Origin: Lutimaribacter pacificus
Lineage (GTDB): Bacteria > Pseudomonadota > Alphaproteobacteria > Rhodobacterales > Rhodobacteraceae
Reading direction: 5' to 3'
NCBI RefSeq assembly: GCF_900142185.1
Contig: NZ_FQZZ01000007.1
Coordinates: 124,001-188,000, forward strand
Length of the DNA: 64,000 bases
In this document: one piece after another, positions 17,628 to 26,023 of the stretch
How positions within the stretch are numbered: position 1 is the first letter of the stretch
Layout: each line of letters begins with the position of its first letter
Made by a program: the position numbers and the translations under genes
Notes under the pieces: model-generated
Databases searched by the model: none
Seen by the model: only the letters and a program-made list of their open reading frames with translations
What the model was told of the DNA's origin: nothing

Positions 17628-19055
17628 TCAGAACCACCCTGCCGCGACACCGCCGCCAACGATGAGCGTGATGAGGAGGATGCTCGCAACACCGAAGATC
17701 CCGTTCCACCGCAAGCCGATGGTCAGCGGCCGCTCGCCCACGATGGAGGAGGCGTAGACCACCGCCGTGATGGCCGGTCCCATGCAGATGATGCTGCTCC
17801 AGCCACCAGCCAGTGCAAGGCCCAGAGCAAGCGGCGACAAACCTTCCACGCCGACGCGGTTGACCACCTCTGCCAGCAGGACCACCGAGATCATCGGATG
17901 CACGCCCAGCAGCCCCGTCAGAAACACCGTCATGATCAACAGCACGACGGTCAGCACAGGCCGCGTTGCGATCCAGCCAAGATGGTCGGCAATCCATTCG
18001 ACCGGAACGACCTCCAGCGCGACGAGGCCGATGAACCCCGCCGACGCGATGACGCTCATTTCGGTCGCGAAACCCGGTGCCTGGGTCACAAACCGGCGCG
18101 ATATACCGGCAAGGCTGCCACTGCCGCTGCGCATAACCGACCAGAGCAGCGCATAGATCGGCACGATGGTGATCAGGACGGTCTGGAAACTGTACTGGGT
18201 CAACCGGTCCAGCGTGACCACGGCGGCGCCCAAAAAAAGCACATGCCCGGACACGATCAGGACGGCCCAGGGGCTCCAGTCCGGCAAGTCACCGCTCAGG
18301 GCCGGTGCCCGGCCGCGCGCCGAGGGCGGGCGCCACCATTCCACCGTGTCGAACAGCCATCCCAGAAGAAACAGAATCCCGGCCAGAGCAATCCCGTAAG
18401 GCGCCAGGGTCGTCCATTCGAGCCCCGGTATTGTGAGAATCATCAGATTGAGAGCGATTCCGAACGGCGTCCAGAACGCGATCGAGGAAAACCCCCGCAT
18501 ACAGGCGCTCACCATCCTGCGCTTGCGAGCCTGGAACACGAATTCGTCCATCTCGTGCCGATGCGCCGCCAGCCCTTTCATTATGATCTCCAGCATCACC
18601 CCAAGCCCGCCGAGATTTAGAAGCACCCCGAACAGATGCCCGCCCGCACCCAGAGAGGCGTAGCGACGGGTCGGCGGCTGCAGTGTCAGGAATTCACCGG
18701 CAACCTCGACAATCGGGTCTTGGGTGGCCGCGATGCGCAGGAAGGCGACAGCCGTCAGCAGAGCGGACAGGAACACGACGCGCCCCGCCGCCTGGACGAA
18801 GATGCCGGGGTCGATTCCATTGGCCAGCGCCAGAAGGGCGATCGCGAGCGAGAAGAAAAGCAGCACCCATCCGACACGGGCGATGTAGCGGGACGAAATG
18901 GCAAGATAGATGCAGAAAAACGGCGCGGCAGCGATGGACGCGACGGCGGAGGGCAAGACACCCTGAATGATGGCAGCGCCAAGACAAATCAGCAGACAAA
19001 TGGCCGTAAACCTGTTGCGCTTGCCGGAACGTTTCAGGCGCTCGACAGGCGACAT
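17628..19055 (-). CDS. Polytopic membrane protein, probable permease of unknown type
   Basis: The 475-residue protein is very hydrophobic, with about 11-12 predicted membrane spans by eye. It has a conserved-looking segment LTGLLGVHPMISVVLLAEVVNRVGVEGLSPLALGLALAGGWSSIICMGPAITAVVY near the end, reminiscent of carrier families with two inverted halves. I do not recognise the family with confidence. It could be an ion-transporter superfamily anion carrier or a TRAP-like large subunit without partners. No binding-protein gene adjoins it. It is transcribed away from the MmgE/PrpD operon, and a CACATATGTG box lies in the shared leader. Confidence 0.75.
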   Translation of the reverse strand: MSPVERLKRSGKRNRFTAICLLICLGAAIIQGVLPSAVASIAAAPFFCIYLAISSRYIARVGWVLLFFSLAIALLALANGIDPGIFVQAAGRVVFLSALLTAVAFLRIAATQDPIVEVAGEFLTLQPPTRRYASLGAGGHLFGVLLNLGGLGVMLEIIMKGLAAHRHEMDEFVFQARKRRMVSACMRGFSSIAFWTPFGIALNLMILTIPGLEWTTLAPYGIALAGILFLLGWLFDTVEWWRPPSARGRAPALSGDLPDWSPWAVLIVSGHVLFLGAAVVTLDRLTQYSFQTVLITIVPIYALLWSVMRSGSGSLAGISRRFVTQAPGFATEMSVIASAGFIGLVALEVVPVEWIADHLGWIATRPVLTVVLLIMTVFLTGLLGVHPMISVVLLAEVVNRVGVEGLSPLALGLALAGGWSSIICMGPAITAVVYASSIVGERPLTIGLRWNGIFGVASILLITLIVGGGVAAGWF

Positions 19056-19564
19056 CTGCCCCCCCTTTTCCGAAGGCGCTCGTTGTGTCTGTGACGCAAC
19101 GGCAGATGCGGTCTTTCATGGCACGACGGCGGAAATGCGATGCCGACAATTTCCCATTCACAGGCAAGGACACACAAGGTGCTCATCTTGTCGGCGCAGG
19201 GCGGACTAGCCCGGATTTGTGGTGGCACTGACCGCCTTGGTTCCGGGCCTCCGAGGATACATCGTCTGGCGGTCAATGACACAACGATGCCTCGAAATGT
19301 CTCTCCGCACATGCGTGCTTGTCTGCCCGACTTTTCACGCCGATACCCTCAACCACGTCTGTTCTTCTTTCCGAAGTTCTACGGTCACGTCCAACGCCCG
19401 ATCCTGCACGGAAACAGAGGAAGGATGAGCACCCAGAATATCCAACGGCAGCAAGGATCACAACGCAAGCATCCCGCTCCAACACATATGTGCGAAAGAG
19501 TGGGGCCGAGAGTTGATAGCGCCCGCCTTGATGAGGCAATATGCAGTGTCAGAGAAAGAAGTGG
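19056..19564. other. Divergent leader region, 509 bp
   Basis: This gap separates the permease gene from the MmgE/PrpD gene and should hold promoters for both. It contains the CACATATGTG box at 19483. It also contains a possible 47-codon frame (19425-19568) with GAGGAAGG just before its ATG, whose stop overlaps the MmgE/PrpD start as ATGA; whether it is translated is unclear. No repeat, RNA gene or insertion sequence is apparent. Confidence 0.5.
19483..19492. promoter_or_regulatory. CACATATGTG palindrome before the MmgE/PrpD operon
   Basis: This is the second exact copy of the 10-bp palindrome, 73 bp upstream of the MmgE/PrpD start. Like the copy at 17577, it is preceded by AA and followed by a short A-rich stretch. 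It lies in a divergent region and could control both directions. Confidence 0.45.
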
Positions 19565-20995
19565 ATGATCAGCGATTTCACCATCCGTTTGTCGCGGTTC
19601 GTCGCCGCGCCGCACCGGCTGAGCGTTGCAGACGCCGAGCAGGCCGCGCTTTGCGTTGAGGATACCATAGCCGCCATCTATGGCGGGTGGCATGAACCGG
19701 TGGTTCGCCGGCTGGCGGCGCTTGACGCGGGCGGACCGGCAGTCCCGGCAGGAGCTGCTGAAGGTGGCAGTCCCGAACAGGCCGCGTTCCTGAACGCGGT
19801 TGCCGGTCATGCGCTCGATTTCGACGATGTCCATACGGTCAGCGTCACCCATCCCAGTGTTGTAATCGTGTCGGCGCTGCTGGCCACCGTGGATGTCCGG
19901 CCGGACACGGCCGGCCGCATTGCCCCCGCGCTTGCGGTCGGAACAGCCGTCAATGTCGCGCTCGGTCAGATCCTGGGTTTTGGCCACTACAACAAGGGCT
20001 GGCACGCAACGTCGACCATCGGGGTTCTGGCATCGGCGGCAGCGGTCGCGCATCAGCTTGGGCTCGACGACGACGCAGTCCGCAACGCCCTGTCCCTGGC
20101 CGCGTCGCTGGCCGGGGGAATGCAGATCAATTTCGGCGCCATGGCGAAACCGATCCAGGCCGGAAACGCCGCCCTTGTCGGATTGCGGGCCACCCGGATG
20201 GCCGAGGCCGGCATCACGGGCGCCCCGGACATCTTCGCGGCGCGCGGCTTCTTCGACCTTTATGCCGGCCCGGACGGGATTGCGGCCGACCCCGCAGCGG
20301 TGGAACCGCGGATCGATCTGGGCACGGTGTCCCGCAAGCTGTATCCCTGCTGCTACCTCACCCACAGGATGATCGCCGCCGGGCGGCACCTTCACGCCGA
20401 ACGCGGCGGCGAGGCGGTGCCCGAAGGATCGGTGATTGAAATGACAGTGCCCGAAAGCGTCATGGTCCCGTTGCATGTCACCGACCCCAAAGATGGAATG
20501 CAGGCCAAGTTCTGTGCCGCCTATACGCTCGCCGTGGCCCTGCAGCAGGGCCAGGTCGGGCTGGTGGATTTCGAAGGGGACAGCCCCCATCGCCCCGCGG
20601 TGCGCCGGCTTATGGACATGGTGCATATCCAAACCATGCCGGAAGCGGGGCGGGATCACGCTGGCGTGGACCATGGGACGGTCCATGTCCGCCTGCGCAA
20701 AGGGAACGTAACCCTGGCCGAAACCTCGGTCGCGGCGCACCCCGGCTCTCCCTCGGATCCGGCAACCCCTGCCGCGATCGGCGACAAAATCGCCGATTGC
20801 CTCGGAAAATATCGCAGGGACGGGGGCGCGGCGCCCTCTGCCAGTGCGTTCCGCCGGGATCTGCGCACGCGGCTGCATCTGCCGCCACTGCGAGAGGCGT
20901 CGGCCCCCGACGGGCAAAAAAACCATGCGCGGCAGGACAAGCCCGTGAAGGAAATGTCCAGCGCCGATCAAACACCGTCTGAAAGGACCGTCTGA
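19565..20995 (+). CDS. MmgE/PrpD-family protein
   Basis: It is a 476-residue member of the family containing 2-methylcitrate dehydratase and cis-aconitate decarboxylase. Family features are HALDFDDVHTVSVTHPSVVIVSALLA, GFGHYNKGWHATSTIGVLASAAAVAHQLGLDDD, FGAMAKPIQAGNAA and KLYPCCYLTHRMI. Family enzymes dehydrate or decarboxylate small polycarboxylates, but the actual substrate here is open. ATG at 19565 was preferred to 19541 because it gives the usual N-terminus (MISDFTIRLSRF). The final 40 residues are unlike the family core and rich in charged residues. The gene is followed by an ACAD pair with stop/start overlap (TGATG). Confidence 0.85.
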   Translation: MISDFTIRLSRFVAAPHRLSVADAEQAALCVEDTIAAIYGGWHEPVVRRLAALDAGGPAVPAGAAEGGSPEQAAFLNAVAGHALDFDDVHTVSVTHPSVVIVSALLATVDVRPDTAGRIAPALAVGTAVNVALGQILGFGHYNKGWHATSTIGVLASAAAVAHQLGLDDDAVRNALSLAASLAGGMQINFGAMAKPIQAGNAALVGLRATRMAEAGITGAPDIFAARGFFDLYAGPDGIAADPAAVEPRIDLGTVSRKLYPCCYLTHRMIAAGRHLHAERGGEAVPEGSVIEMTVPESVMVPLHVTDPKDGMQAKFCAAYTLAVALQQGQVGLVDFEGDSPHRPAVRRLMDMVHIQTMPEAGRDHAGVDHGTVHVRLRKGNVTLAETSVAAHPGSPSDPATPAAIGDKIADCLGKYRRDGGAAPSASAFRRDLRTRLHLPPLREASAPDGQKNHARQDKPVKEMSSADQTPSERTV

Positions 20996-22053
20996 TGGAA
21001 TCGATGATTCATGACATGGCAGAGCGACTGTTCCGCGACCATGTCACCCACCGCATGCGCGAAGACGCCGCCTCGGGACAATGCCCCGAGGCGCTCTGGA
21101 CGCAGATCGAGGAGGCAGGGTTAACCATGGCGCTGGTGCCAGAGGACGCAGGCGGTTTCGGCGTGCCACCGGCCGAGGCGCTCGGTCTTGTGCGTATTGT
21201 CGGGGCGCATGGCCTGCCCTTGCCTCTGGCTGAAACCCTGATCGCAAACGCCGTTCTGGCGGCCGCGAATATGGCCCTTCCCGGTGGCAGGCTGACCATC
21301 GCCGAAGGCGAAGCGCTGCGGTTGGAACGGCGCGGCAAGAAGATCCATGCGAGCGGGCATCTGACACTGGTGCCCTTTGCCCGCTGGGCGAACCGGATCG
21401 TGACCATTGGCGTCCTGGACGGTGTCGATCACGTCCTGTCCCTGCCGGTGAAGGATCTGATCGTTGACCCGGCGCAGGATTTTGCCGGGATGCCACGCGA
21501 CGACATCGAACTCGATTATACCCTGACAGAGACCGATGTCACCCCCTTGCCACGACCCGTGGGAGGGATGCGCGGGCTTGGTGCACTTATCCGCAGTCTT
21601 GCCACCACCGGGGCGATGGAGACCATCCTGAAGATGAGCGTTCAATACGCCAACGACCGGGTGCAGTTCGGACGGCCAATCGGCAGGTTCCAGGCGATCC
21701 AGCACAATCTTGCGACAATGGCCGGAGAAACCGCAGCCTCGCGCACGGCCGCCGAGATGGCGGCCGGCAGCTATGACACACCGGCCTTTGCGCTGGCCGT
21801 TGCCGCCGCCAAGGCCCGCGCCGGAGAAGCGGCCGAGAAGGTCGGGGCCCTGGCCCACCAGATTCACGGGGCCATCGGTTATACCCAGGAACACGCGCTT
21901 CACCATTTCACCAAACGGATTTGGGGCTGGCGTGACGAGTTCGGCACCGAGCTTGACTGGACCAGGGAACTTGGGCGGGCCGCCCTGTCGAGCCCCCACG
22001 ACACCTTCTGGCATTTCATCACAGACAGCGCTGCAAAAGGGACCCAGGCATGA
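20995..22053 (+). CDS. Acyl-CoA dehydrogenase, short divergent subunit of a pair
   Basis: The 352-residue protein has the ACAD fold but lacks several catalytic landmarks. The N-terminal domain is short, the flavin motif (SEPGxGSD type) is not recognisable, and the C-terminal motif is replaced by RIWGWRDEFGTE. It keeps VQFGRPIGRFQAIQHNLATMAGE and HQIHGAIGYTQEHALHHF. It overlaps the next, canonical ACAD by ATGA. This is the pattern of heteromeric ACADs, in which one subunit lacks active-site residues and the other provides them. Independent activity looks unlikely. Confidence 0.87.
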   Translation: MESMIHDMAERLFRDHVTHRMREDAASGQCPEALWTQIEEAGLTMALVPEDAGGFGVPPAEALGLVRIVGAHGLPLPLAETLIANAVLAAANMALPGGRLTIAEGEALRLERRGKKIHASGHLTLVPFARWANRIVTIGVLDGVDHVLSLPVKDLIVDPAQDFAGMPRDDIELDYTLTETDVTPLPRPVGGMRGLGALIRSLATTGAMETILKMSVQYANDRVQFGRPIGRFQAIQHNLATMAGETAASRTAAEMAAGSYDTPAFALAVAAAKARAGEAAEKVGALAHQIHGAIGYTQEHALHHFTKRIWGWRDEFGTELDWTRELGRAALSSPHDTFWHFITDSAAKGTQA

Positions 22054-23198
22054 CCCTCACCGCTTTTTCTCCCCCCCCGCCCGGCGCCGACTATGACGAC
22101 CTCCGGCAAGAGGTCCGCGCGTTCCTGGCCGACGAACTGGCCGATTTCCCGCCCATAAAACGCGCGCAGTCGTGGAATGGGTTCAGCCGTGATTTTTCAC
22201 GAAAGCTGGCGCAGCGCGGCTGGGTCGGCATGACCTTCCCAAAGGAATACGGCGGCCACGCGCGCAGCGCGCTTGAGCGGTATGTCGTGTCCGAAGAGCT
22301 ACTGGCCGCCGGTGCCCCGGTGATTTCGCACTGGATCGCAGATCGGCAGAGCGGTCCGCTCATACTTGCCAAGGGCACCGACGATCAGAAACGCCGGATC
22401 GTGCCGCGCATCGCCGCGGGCGAACTGTGTTTCTGCATCGGGATGAGCGAGCCGGATTCCGGCTCGGACCTGGCGGCGACGCGCACGATGGCCACCGAGG
22501 TCGACGGGGGGTTCCGGATCAACGGCACGAAGGTCTGGACGACCTATGCGCATGTCGCCGATTACATGATCCTGTTCTGCCGCACCGGCAAGAGCGACGA
22601 CCGCCACGGCGGGATGAGCCAATTTCTGGTCGATCTCAAGGCCACCGACAACATTCAGATCACCCCGATCATCGACTTGGGCGGTGAGCATCATTTCAAC
22701 CAGGTGGTATTCGACGATACCTTTTTGCCCTCCGATGCGCTGCTGGGCGAAAAGGGCGAGGGCTGGTCGCAGGTCATGAGCGAACTGGCGTTCGAGCGCA
22801 GCGGCCCCGAGCGGTTCCTGTCGTCGTTTGCCCTGATCGAGGAACTGATCCGATTGCTGCGCGACGACGCAACCGAAGCGCAGCAGGCCGAGATTGGCCG
22901 TTTGTCCGCGCATCTGATGGTGCTGCGGCAGATGTCACGATCGGTGGCCGGAATGTTGAACGAAGGAGAGAACCCGTCACTTCAGGCTGCCATTGTCAAG
23001 GATCTGGGAGCGCTTTTCGAACAGGACATTCCGCGCCTGGCCCGAAGTCTTGTGTCGCGCCCGGCGGTGCCTGGCGGGAGCGATAGCTATGCGGCTGTTC
23101 TGGCGTATACCGAACTCGCCGTTCCGTCGTTTTCGTTGCGCGGCGGCACACGCGAAATTCTTCGCGGTATCATTGCGCGGGGACTCGGACTGAGATGA
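22050..23198 (+). CDS. Acyl-CoA dehydrogenase, catalytic-type subunit of a pair
   Basis: The 382-residue ACAD has GWVGMTFPKEYGGHARSALERYVVSEELLAAGAP, the flavin motif GMSEPDSGSDLAA, KVWTTYAHVADY and the C-terminal motif RGGTREILR. It is translationally coupled to the divergent ACAD before it. The two probably form one heteromeric dehydrogenase acting on a bulky acyl-CoA; this rests on precedent from sterol-degrading enzymes and on pairing, not on direct evidence. It is the last gene of the MmgE/PrpD operon and converges on the IclR gene 40 bp away. Confidence 0.9.
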   Translation: MTLTAFSPPPPGADYDDLRQEVRAFLADELADFPPIKRAQSWNGFSRDFSRKLAQRGWVGMTFPKEYGGHARSALERYVVSEELLAAGAPVISHWIADRQSGPLILAKGTDDQKRRIVPRIAAGELCFCIGMSEPDSGSDLAATRTMATEVDGGFRINGTKVWTTYAHVADYMILFCRTGKSDDRHGGMSQFLVDLKATDNIQITPIIDLGGEHHFNQVVFDDTFLPSDALLGEKGEGWSQVMSELAFERSGPERFLSSFALIEELIRLLRDDATEAQQAEIGRLSAHLMVLRQMSRSVAGMLNEGENPSLQAAIVKDLGALFEQDIPRLARSLVSRPAVPGGSDSYAAVLAYTELAVPSFSLRGGTREILRGIIARGLGLR

Positions 23199-23238
23199 TC
23201 CCGCCTGCGGAATGACAACAACGGCGGGCGGCACACGT

Positions 23239-24057
23239 CTAGTGCCGGCCGGTTTCCCCAACCTCCGAACGATAGCCGAGTGCTCGGGAGAGCTGTTCAG
23301 CGGCCGTTTTGGCAGCGGCAACATATCGCTTCTTGTTACGCTTGGCGCGCTCCAGAGGAGCACCAATCACCAATGCTCCTGCCAAGTGTCCGTCGGCGCG
23401 AAAGACCGGAACCCCGAACCCCGCTGCATCTACATGCGCGGTTCCAGCTGTACTGGAATACCCGGTTTTGCGAATCTCCGAAATTAACCCGCGCAGTTCA
23501 TTTTCATCGGTGATCGAATTAGGCGTCAGCGGCTTTAATTCAGTGCGCCGAAAATAATCGTCCAGTTCCTGCTGCGTGTCAAAGGCCAGCATGACCAGCC
23601 CCGATGCCGAACAGAACAATGGCCGGTTGATCCCCTGTTGGGCGACATACCGAACGGGCTGGGGGCTTTCGATGACCGACGAATAAATGACTTTCTCGCC
23701 GTCCCGGACAGCAAACAGGATGGTTTCACCGGTCTGGTTAACCACATCATTCATCACCCCGCGCAGGACCGATTCGAACGGGTGGTTGGTCAGAATTGAC
23801 TGGGCGAACTGAAAAATCCTCGGACCCAGAAAGTAATTGTCTTCCTCGCGCATCAGATACCCCTTCTCGGTGAGGGGCCGAAGCAGCACCAGCAAACTGC
23901 TCTTGGGGCAATCAATCGCGATGCTGAGTTCCGAAAGAGACATGTGACGTTTGCAGCGCGCCAAAAGATCGAACAACGCAAGGATACGCGTCAAGGACCG
24001 GGGCCCTTCCGATGTGCGCCCGGCGGCTTCGGCTGGGCCAGATTGCGCGGTTTTCAT
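23239..24057 (-). CDS. IclR-family transcriptional regulator (second copy)
   Basis: A 272-residue regulator. The N-terminal winged helix-turn-helix covers about residues 20-80 (MSLSELSIAIDCPKSSLLVLLRPLTEKGYL), followed by the effector domain with RDGEKVIYSSVIESPQPVRYV, NRPLFCSASGLVMLAF and TGYSSTAGTAHVDAAGFGVPVFRADG. ATG at 24057 is better spaced from GGAG than ATG at 24063. It follows a MaoC gene after 34 bp, opposite the operon beginning at 24895. It sits centrally among the three CACATATGTG sites, making it the best local candidate to bind them. It shares only family features with the regulator at 1643. Confidence 0.92.
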   Translation of the reverse strand: MKTAQSGPAEAAGRTSEGPRSLTRILALFDLLARCKRHMSLSELSIAIDCPKSSLLVLLRPLTEKGYLMREEDNYFLGPRIFQFAQSILTNHPFESVLRGVMNDVVNQTGETILFAVRDGEKVIYSSVIESPQPVRYVAQQGINRPLFCSASGLVMLAFDTQQELDDYFRRTELKPLTPNSITDENELRGLISEIRKTGYSSTAGTAHVDAAGFGVPVFRADGHLAGALVIGAPLERAKRNKKRYVAAAKTAAEQLSRALGYRSEVGETGRH

Positions 24058-24091
24058 AGTCATGTCTCCAGTGCCGCTATCCGGAACAGGC

Positions 24092-24574
24092 CTATGCCTT
24101 TCCTGGCTCTTTATCCGTCATGCGGGCCTTGATCATCCGCAACGGCGTATACTCCAATACCTGTTCTCCGGTTTGCTTGAACACCTTGTTTCGCGTCCGC
24201 ACCAATCCGCGGTTCGGACGGCTCTTCGACCGGCGCGATTCTGTTACCTCGACCTCACAATGGATGGTGTCCCCGGCAAATGTGGGCCCCATGACCTTCA
24301 GTTCCATGTCCAGAAAGGCAAAGCCGGTATGTTGCATTGTGGATTGGGTCAAGAGCCCTTCCATAAAGGTATAGACCAGCGCACCGGGCGCGGCGAAACC
24401 GGGGATATTGGATTCCTTCTCTCGGAAGTCACGATTGATGAACAAGACCTCAAGCATGCCGGTAACACTTACAAAATTCGTGATATCGGTTTCGGTGACG
24501 GTGCGGCCAATGGTCCGAAACCTGCGCCCCACTGGCAAATCTTCATAACAAAACCCGAGTCCTACAGTTTCCAT
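24092..24574 (-). CDS. MaoC-like hotdog protein lacking the catalytic Asp/His
   Basis: The 160-residue single-hotdog protein starts DLPVGRRFRTIGRTVTETDITNFVSVTG, as MaoC dehydratases do. The active-site stretch, normally TGDxNPxHxD, reads TGMLEVLFINRD, so both the aspartate and the histidine are missing. Hydratase chemistry by the usual route is unlikely; a thioesterase, isomerase or non-catalytic partner role is possible. ATG 24574 has AAGGGAA at good spacing, whereas an earlier TTG does not. It is the first gene of a two-gene operon with the IclR regulator. Confidence 0.8.
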   Translation of the reverse strand: METVGLGFCYEDLPVGRRFRTIGRTVTETDITNFVSVTGMLEVLFINRDFREKESNIPGFAAPGALVYTFMEGLLTQSTMQHTGFAFLDMELKVMGPTFAGDTIHCEVEVTESRRSKSRPNRGLVRTRNKVFKQTGEQVLEYTPLRMIKARMTDKEPGKA

Positions 24575-24894
24575 TTCGCACAATTCCCTTGATCAGTTCC
24601 ATTTTCTGAGAGGGTTCGGCCACATCTGTCCTGCGCCCGGAACACGCCCCGGTTCCTTCACGTTAGGCGGCAAGCTCCGCAGCAATCAATCGACTGCCTC
24701 GTTTTTGCGGCTTTCACGTCGATTGAGCACATTCTTGATGAATCGCATTCTTCGCTCCAGTGGCCCCTTTTTCCACGCCACAGCACATATGTGGTTTTAC
24801 GCGGCTGGTGCCGGATAGCGTTTGGGACATACCGAACGCGTACCTTACCTTTTTGTGAACAGGCGCCAAATGCCATGACCCGAAGAGGACCAGC
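24575..24894. other. Divergent promoter region, 320 bp
   Basis: This gap separates the MaoC-IclR operon from the rightward ACAD-TRAP operon. It contains the CACATATGTG box at 24784-24793 and no credible gene. The region is more AT-rich than its neighbours, as expected of promoters, but no -35/-10 pair is convincing. Confidence 0.5.
24784..24793. promoter_or_regulatory. CACATATGTG palindrome before the module B operon
   Basis: This is the third exact intergenic copy of the palindrome, 101 bp upstream of the first ACAD of the 24.9-33.3 kb operon and about 210 bp upstream of the divergent MaoC-IclR pair. Its placement between the IclR gene and its neighbour operon is classic for IclR-type regulation. 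Confidence 0.5.
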
Positions 24895-26007
24895 ATGAAT
24901 TTCGGCTTTTCCGACGAACACGATGCCATACGCGACACGCTGGCACGAATGCTGAGCGATCACGCCACTCTCGCGGTGGCGCATGACTGTCTTGAGGCTG
25001 CCGACGGGTTCGATTCCGCAACCTGGACCGCCTTGGCGGACGGCGGATGGCTGGGCCTTGCAATTGCCGAAGACTACGGGGGGGCGGCGATGGGGGCGAT
25101 CGAACTGGCCATTGTCGCCGAAGAGATCGGCCGTAGCCTGGCCGCCATACCTTTTGGCCCGGTTCTTGGCCTGGCGATCCCCGCGATTCAGGACTTGGGC
25201 ACGCAAAGCCAAAGGGAAAATCTGCTTCCCCGGATCGCCGAAGGCCGCATGATCGTTACCGTCGCGCTTGCCGAGGATGGAGGGTCTGCACCGGAACGGG
25301 TCTCGGCAAAAGTGCTGCAGGATCGCCTTTCGGGACGGAAATCGCCAGTTTCGTTCGCATCCGATGCGTCATTCGCGATCGTCGCCGCCCTGGACGAAGG
25401 CGGCACCGCGCGCCTTTATCTGGCGGATCTTTCGGACCCCTCGGTGTCGATCAGCGCGCTGGATGCGATCGACCGCACCCGTCCGACGTCCGAGATCGTC
25501 TTTCACGACACGCCGGTTGAACTGCTTCCCGGGTCCGATCCCGCAGCGATCCGGACTCTTCTGGACGGCGCCGCAGTGTTGGCCGCCTTCGAACAGATCG
25601 GCCTGGCCGAGCGGGCGCTTTTCCTGACCAGAGACTATGCCTGCGAGCGGCAGGCGTTCGGACGCCAGATCGGCAGTTTTCAGGCGGTCAAGCACCGGCT
25701 CGCGGACATGTTCGCCAAGATCGAGCTGGCACGGTCCAATGCTTTTTTCGGCGCCTGGGCGCTGGCGAGCGGGGATGAACGGCTGTCCGAAGCGGCGGCG
25801 GTAGCACGCCTCGCGGCTCTCGATGCAGTGCAATTCACCACTGAGGAATCGGTGCAGCTTCACGGTGGGATCGGGTTCACCTGGGCGGCCGACCCGCATT
25901 TGTTTCTGCGGCGAGGATGGCAGTTGAAGGCCGAACTCGGCCTGGCCGATTTGTGGCGCGAGCGGCTGCTTTGCAATCTGGCGGACGGCCAAAGGGCCGC
26001 GAACTGA
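24895..26007 (+). CDS. Acyl-CoA dehydrogenase, divergent subunit of a pair (module B)
   Basis: The 370-residue protein is ACAD-like: GWLGLAIAEDYGGAAMGAIELAIVAEEIGRSLAAIPFG, and RQAFGRQIGSFQAVKHRLADMFAKIELARS. Like the proteins at 20995 and 45991, it lacks a clear flavin SEPGxGSD motif. Its C-terminal motif is degenerate (FLRRGWQLKAELGLADLW). GAGGA precedes the ATG at a good distance. The canonical ACAD follows after 16 bp. It is best read as the non-catalytic or half-site subunit of a heteromeric ACAD and is the first gene of the module B operon. Confidence 0.88.
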   Translation: MNFGFSDEHDAIRDTLARMLSDHATLAVAHDCLEAADGFDSATWTALADGGWLGLAIAEDYGGAAMGAIELAIVAEEIGRSLAAIPFGPVLGLAIPAIQDLGTQSQRENLLPRIAEGRMIVTVALAEDGGSAPERVSAKVLQDRLSGRKSPVSFASDASFAIVAALDEGGTARLYLADLSDPSVSISALDAIDRTRPTSEIVFHDTPVELLPGSDPAAIRTLLDGAAVLAAFEQIGLAERALFLTRDYACERQAFGRQIGSFQAVKHRLADMFAKIELARSNAFFGAWALASGDERLSEAAAVARLAALDAVQFTTEESVQLHGGIGFTWAADPHLFLRRGWQLKAELGLADLWRERLLCNLADGQRAAN

Positions 26008-26023
26008 CAAGGACAAAGTGCAG

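Noticed and set aside
19385-20971. 528-codon open frame on the minus strand
   Set aside because: It is opposite the MmgE/PrpD gene, whose protein has clear family motifs. The antisense translation resembles nothing.
23200-23228. Possible terminator between the ACAD at 22050 and the IclR gene
   Set aside because: Only a 6-bp CCCGCC/GGCGGG stem with a 17-base loop and no T-run; too weak to call.
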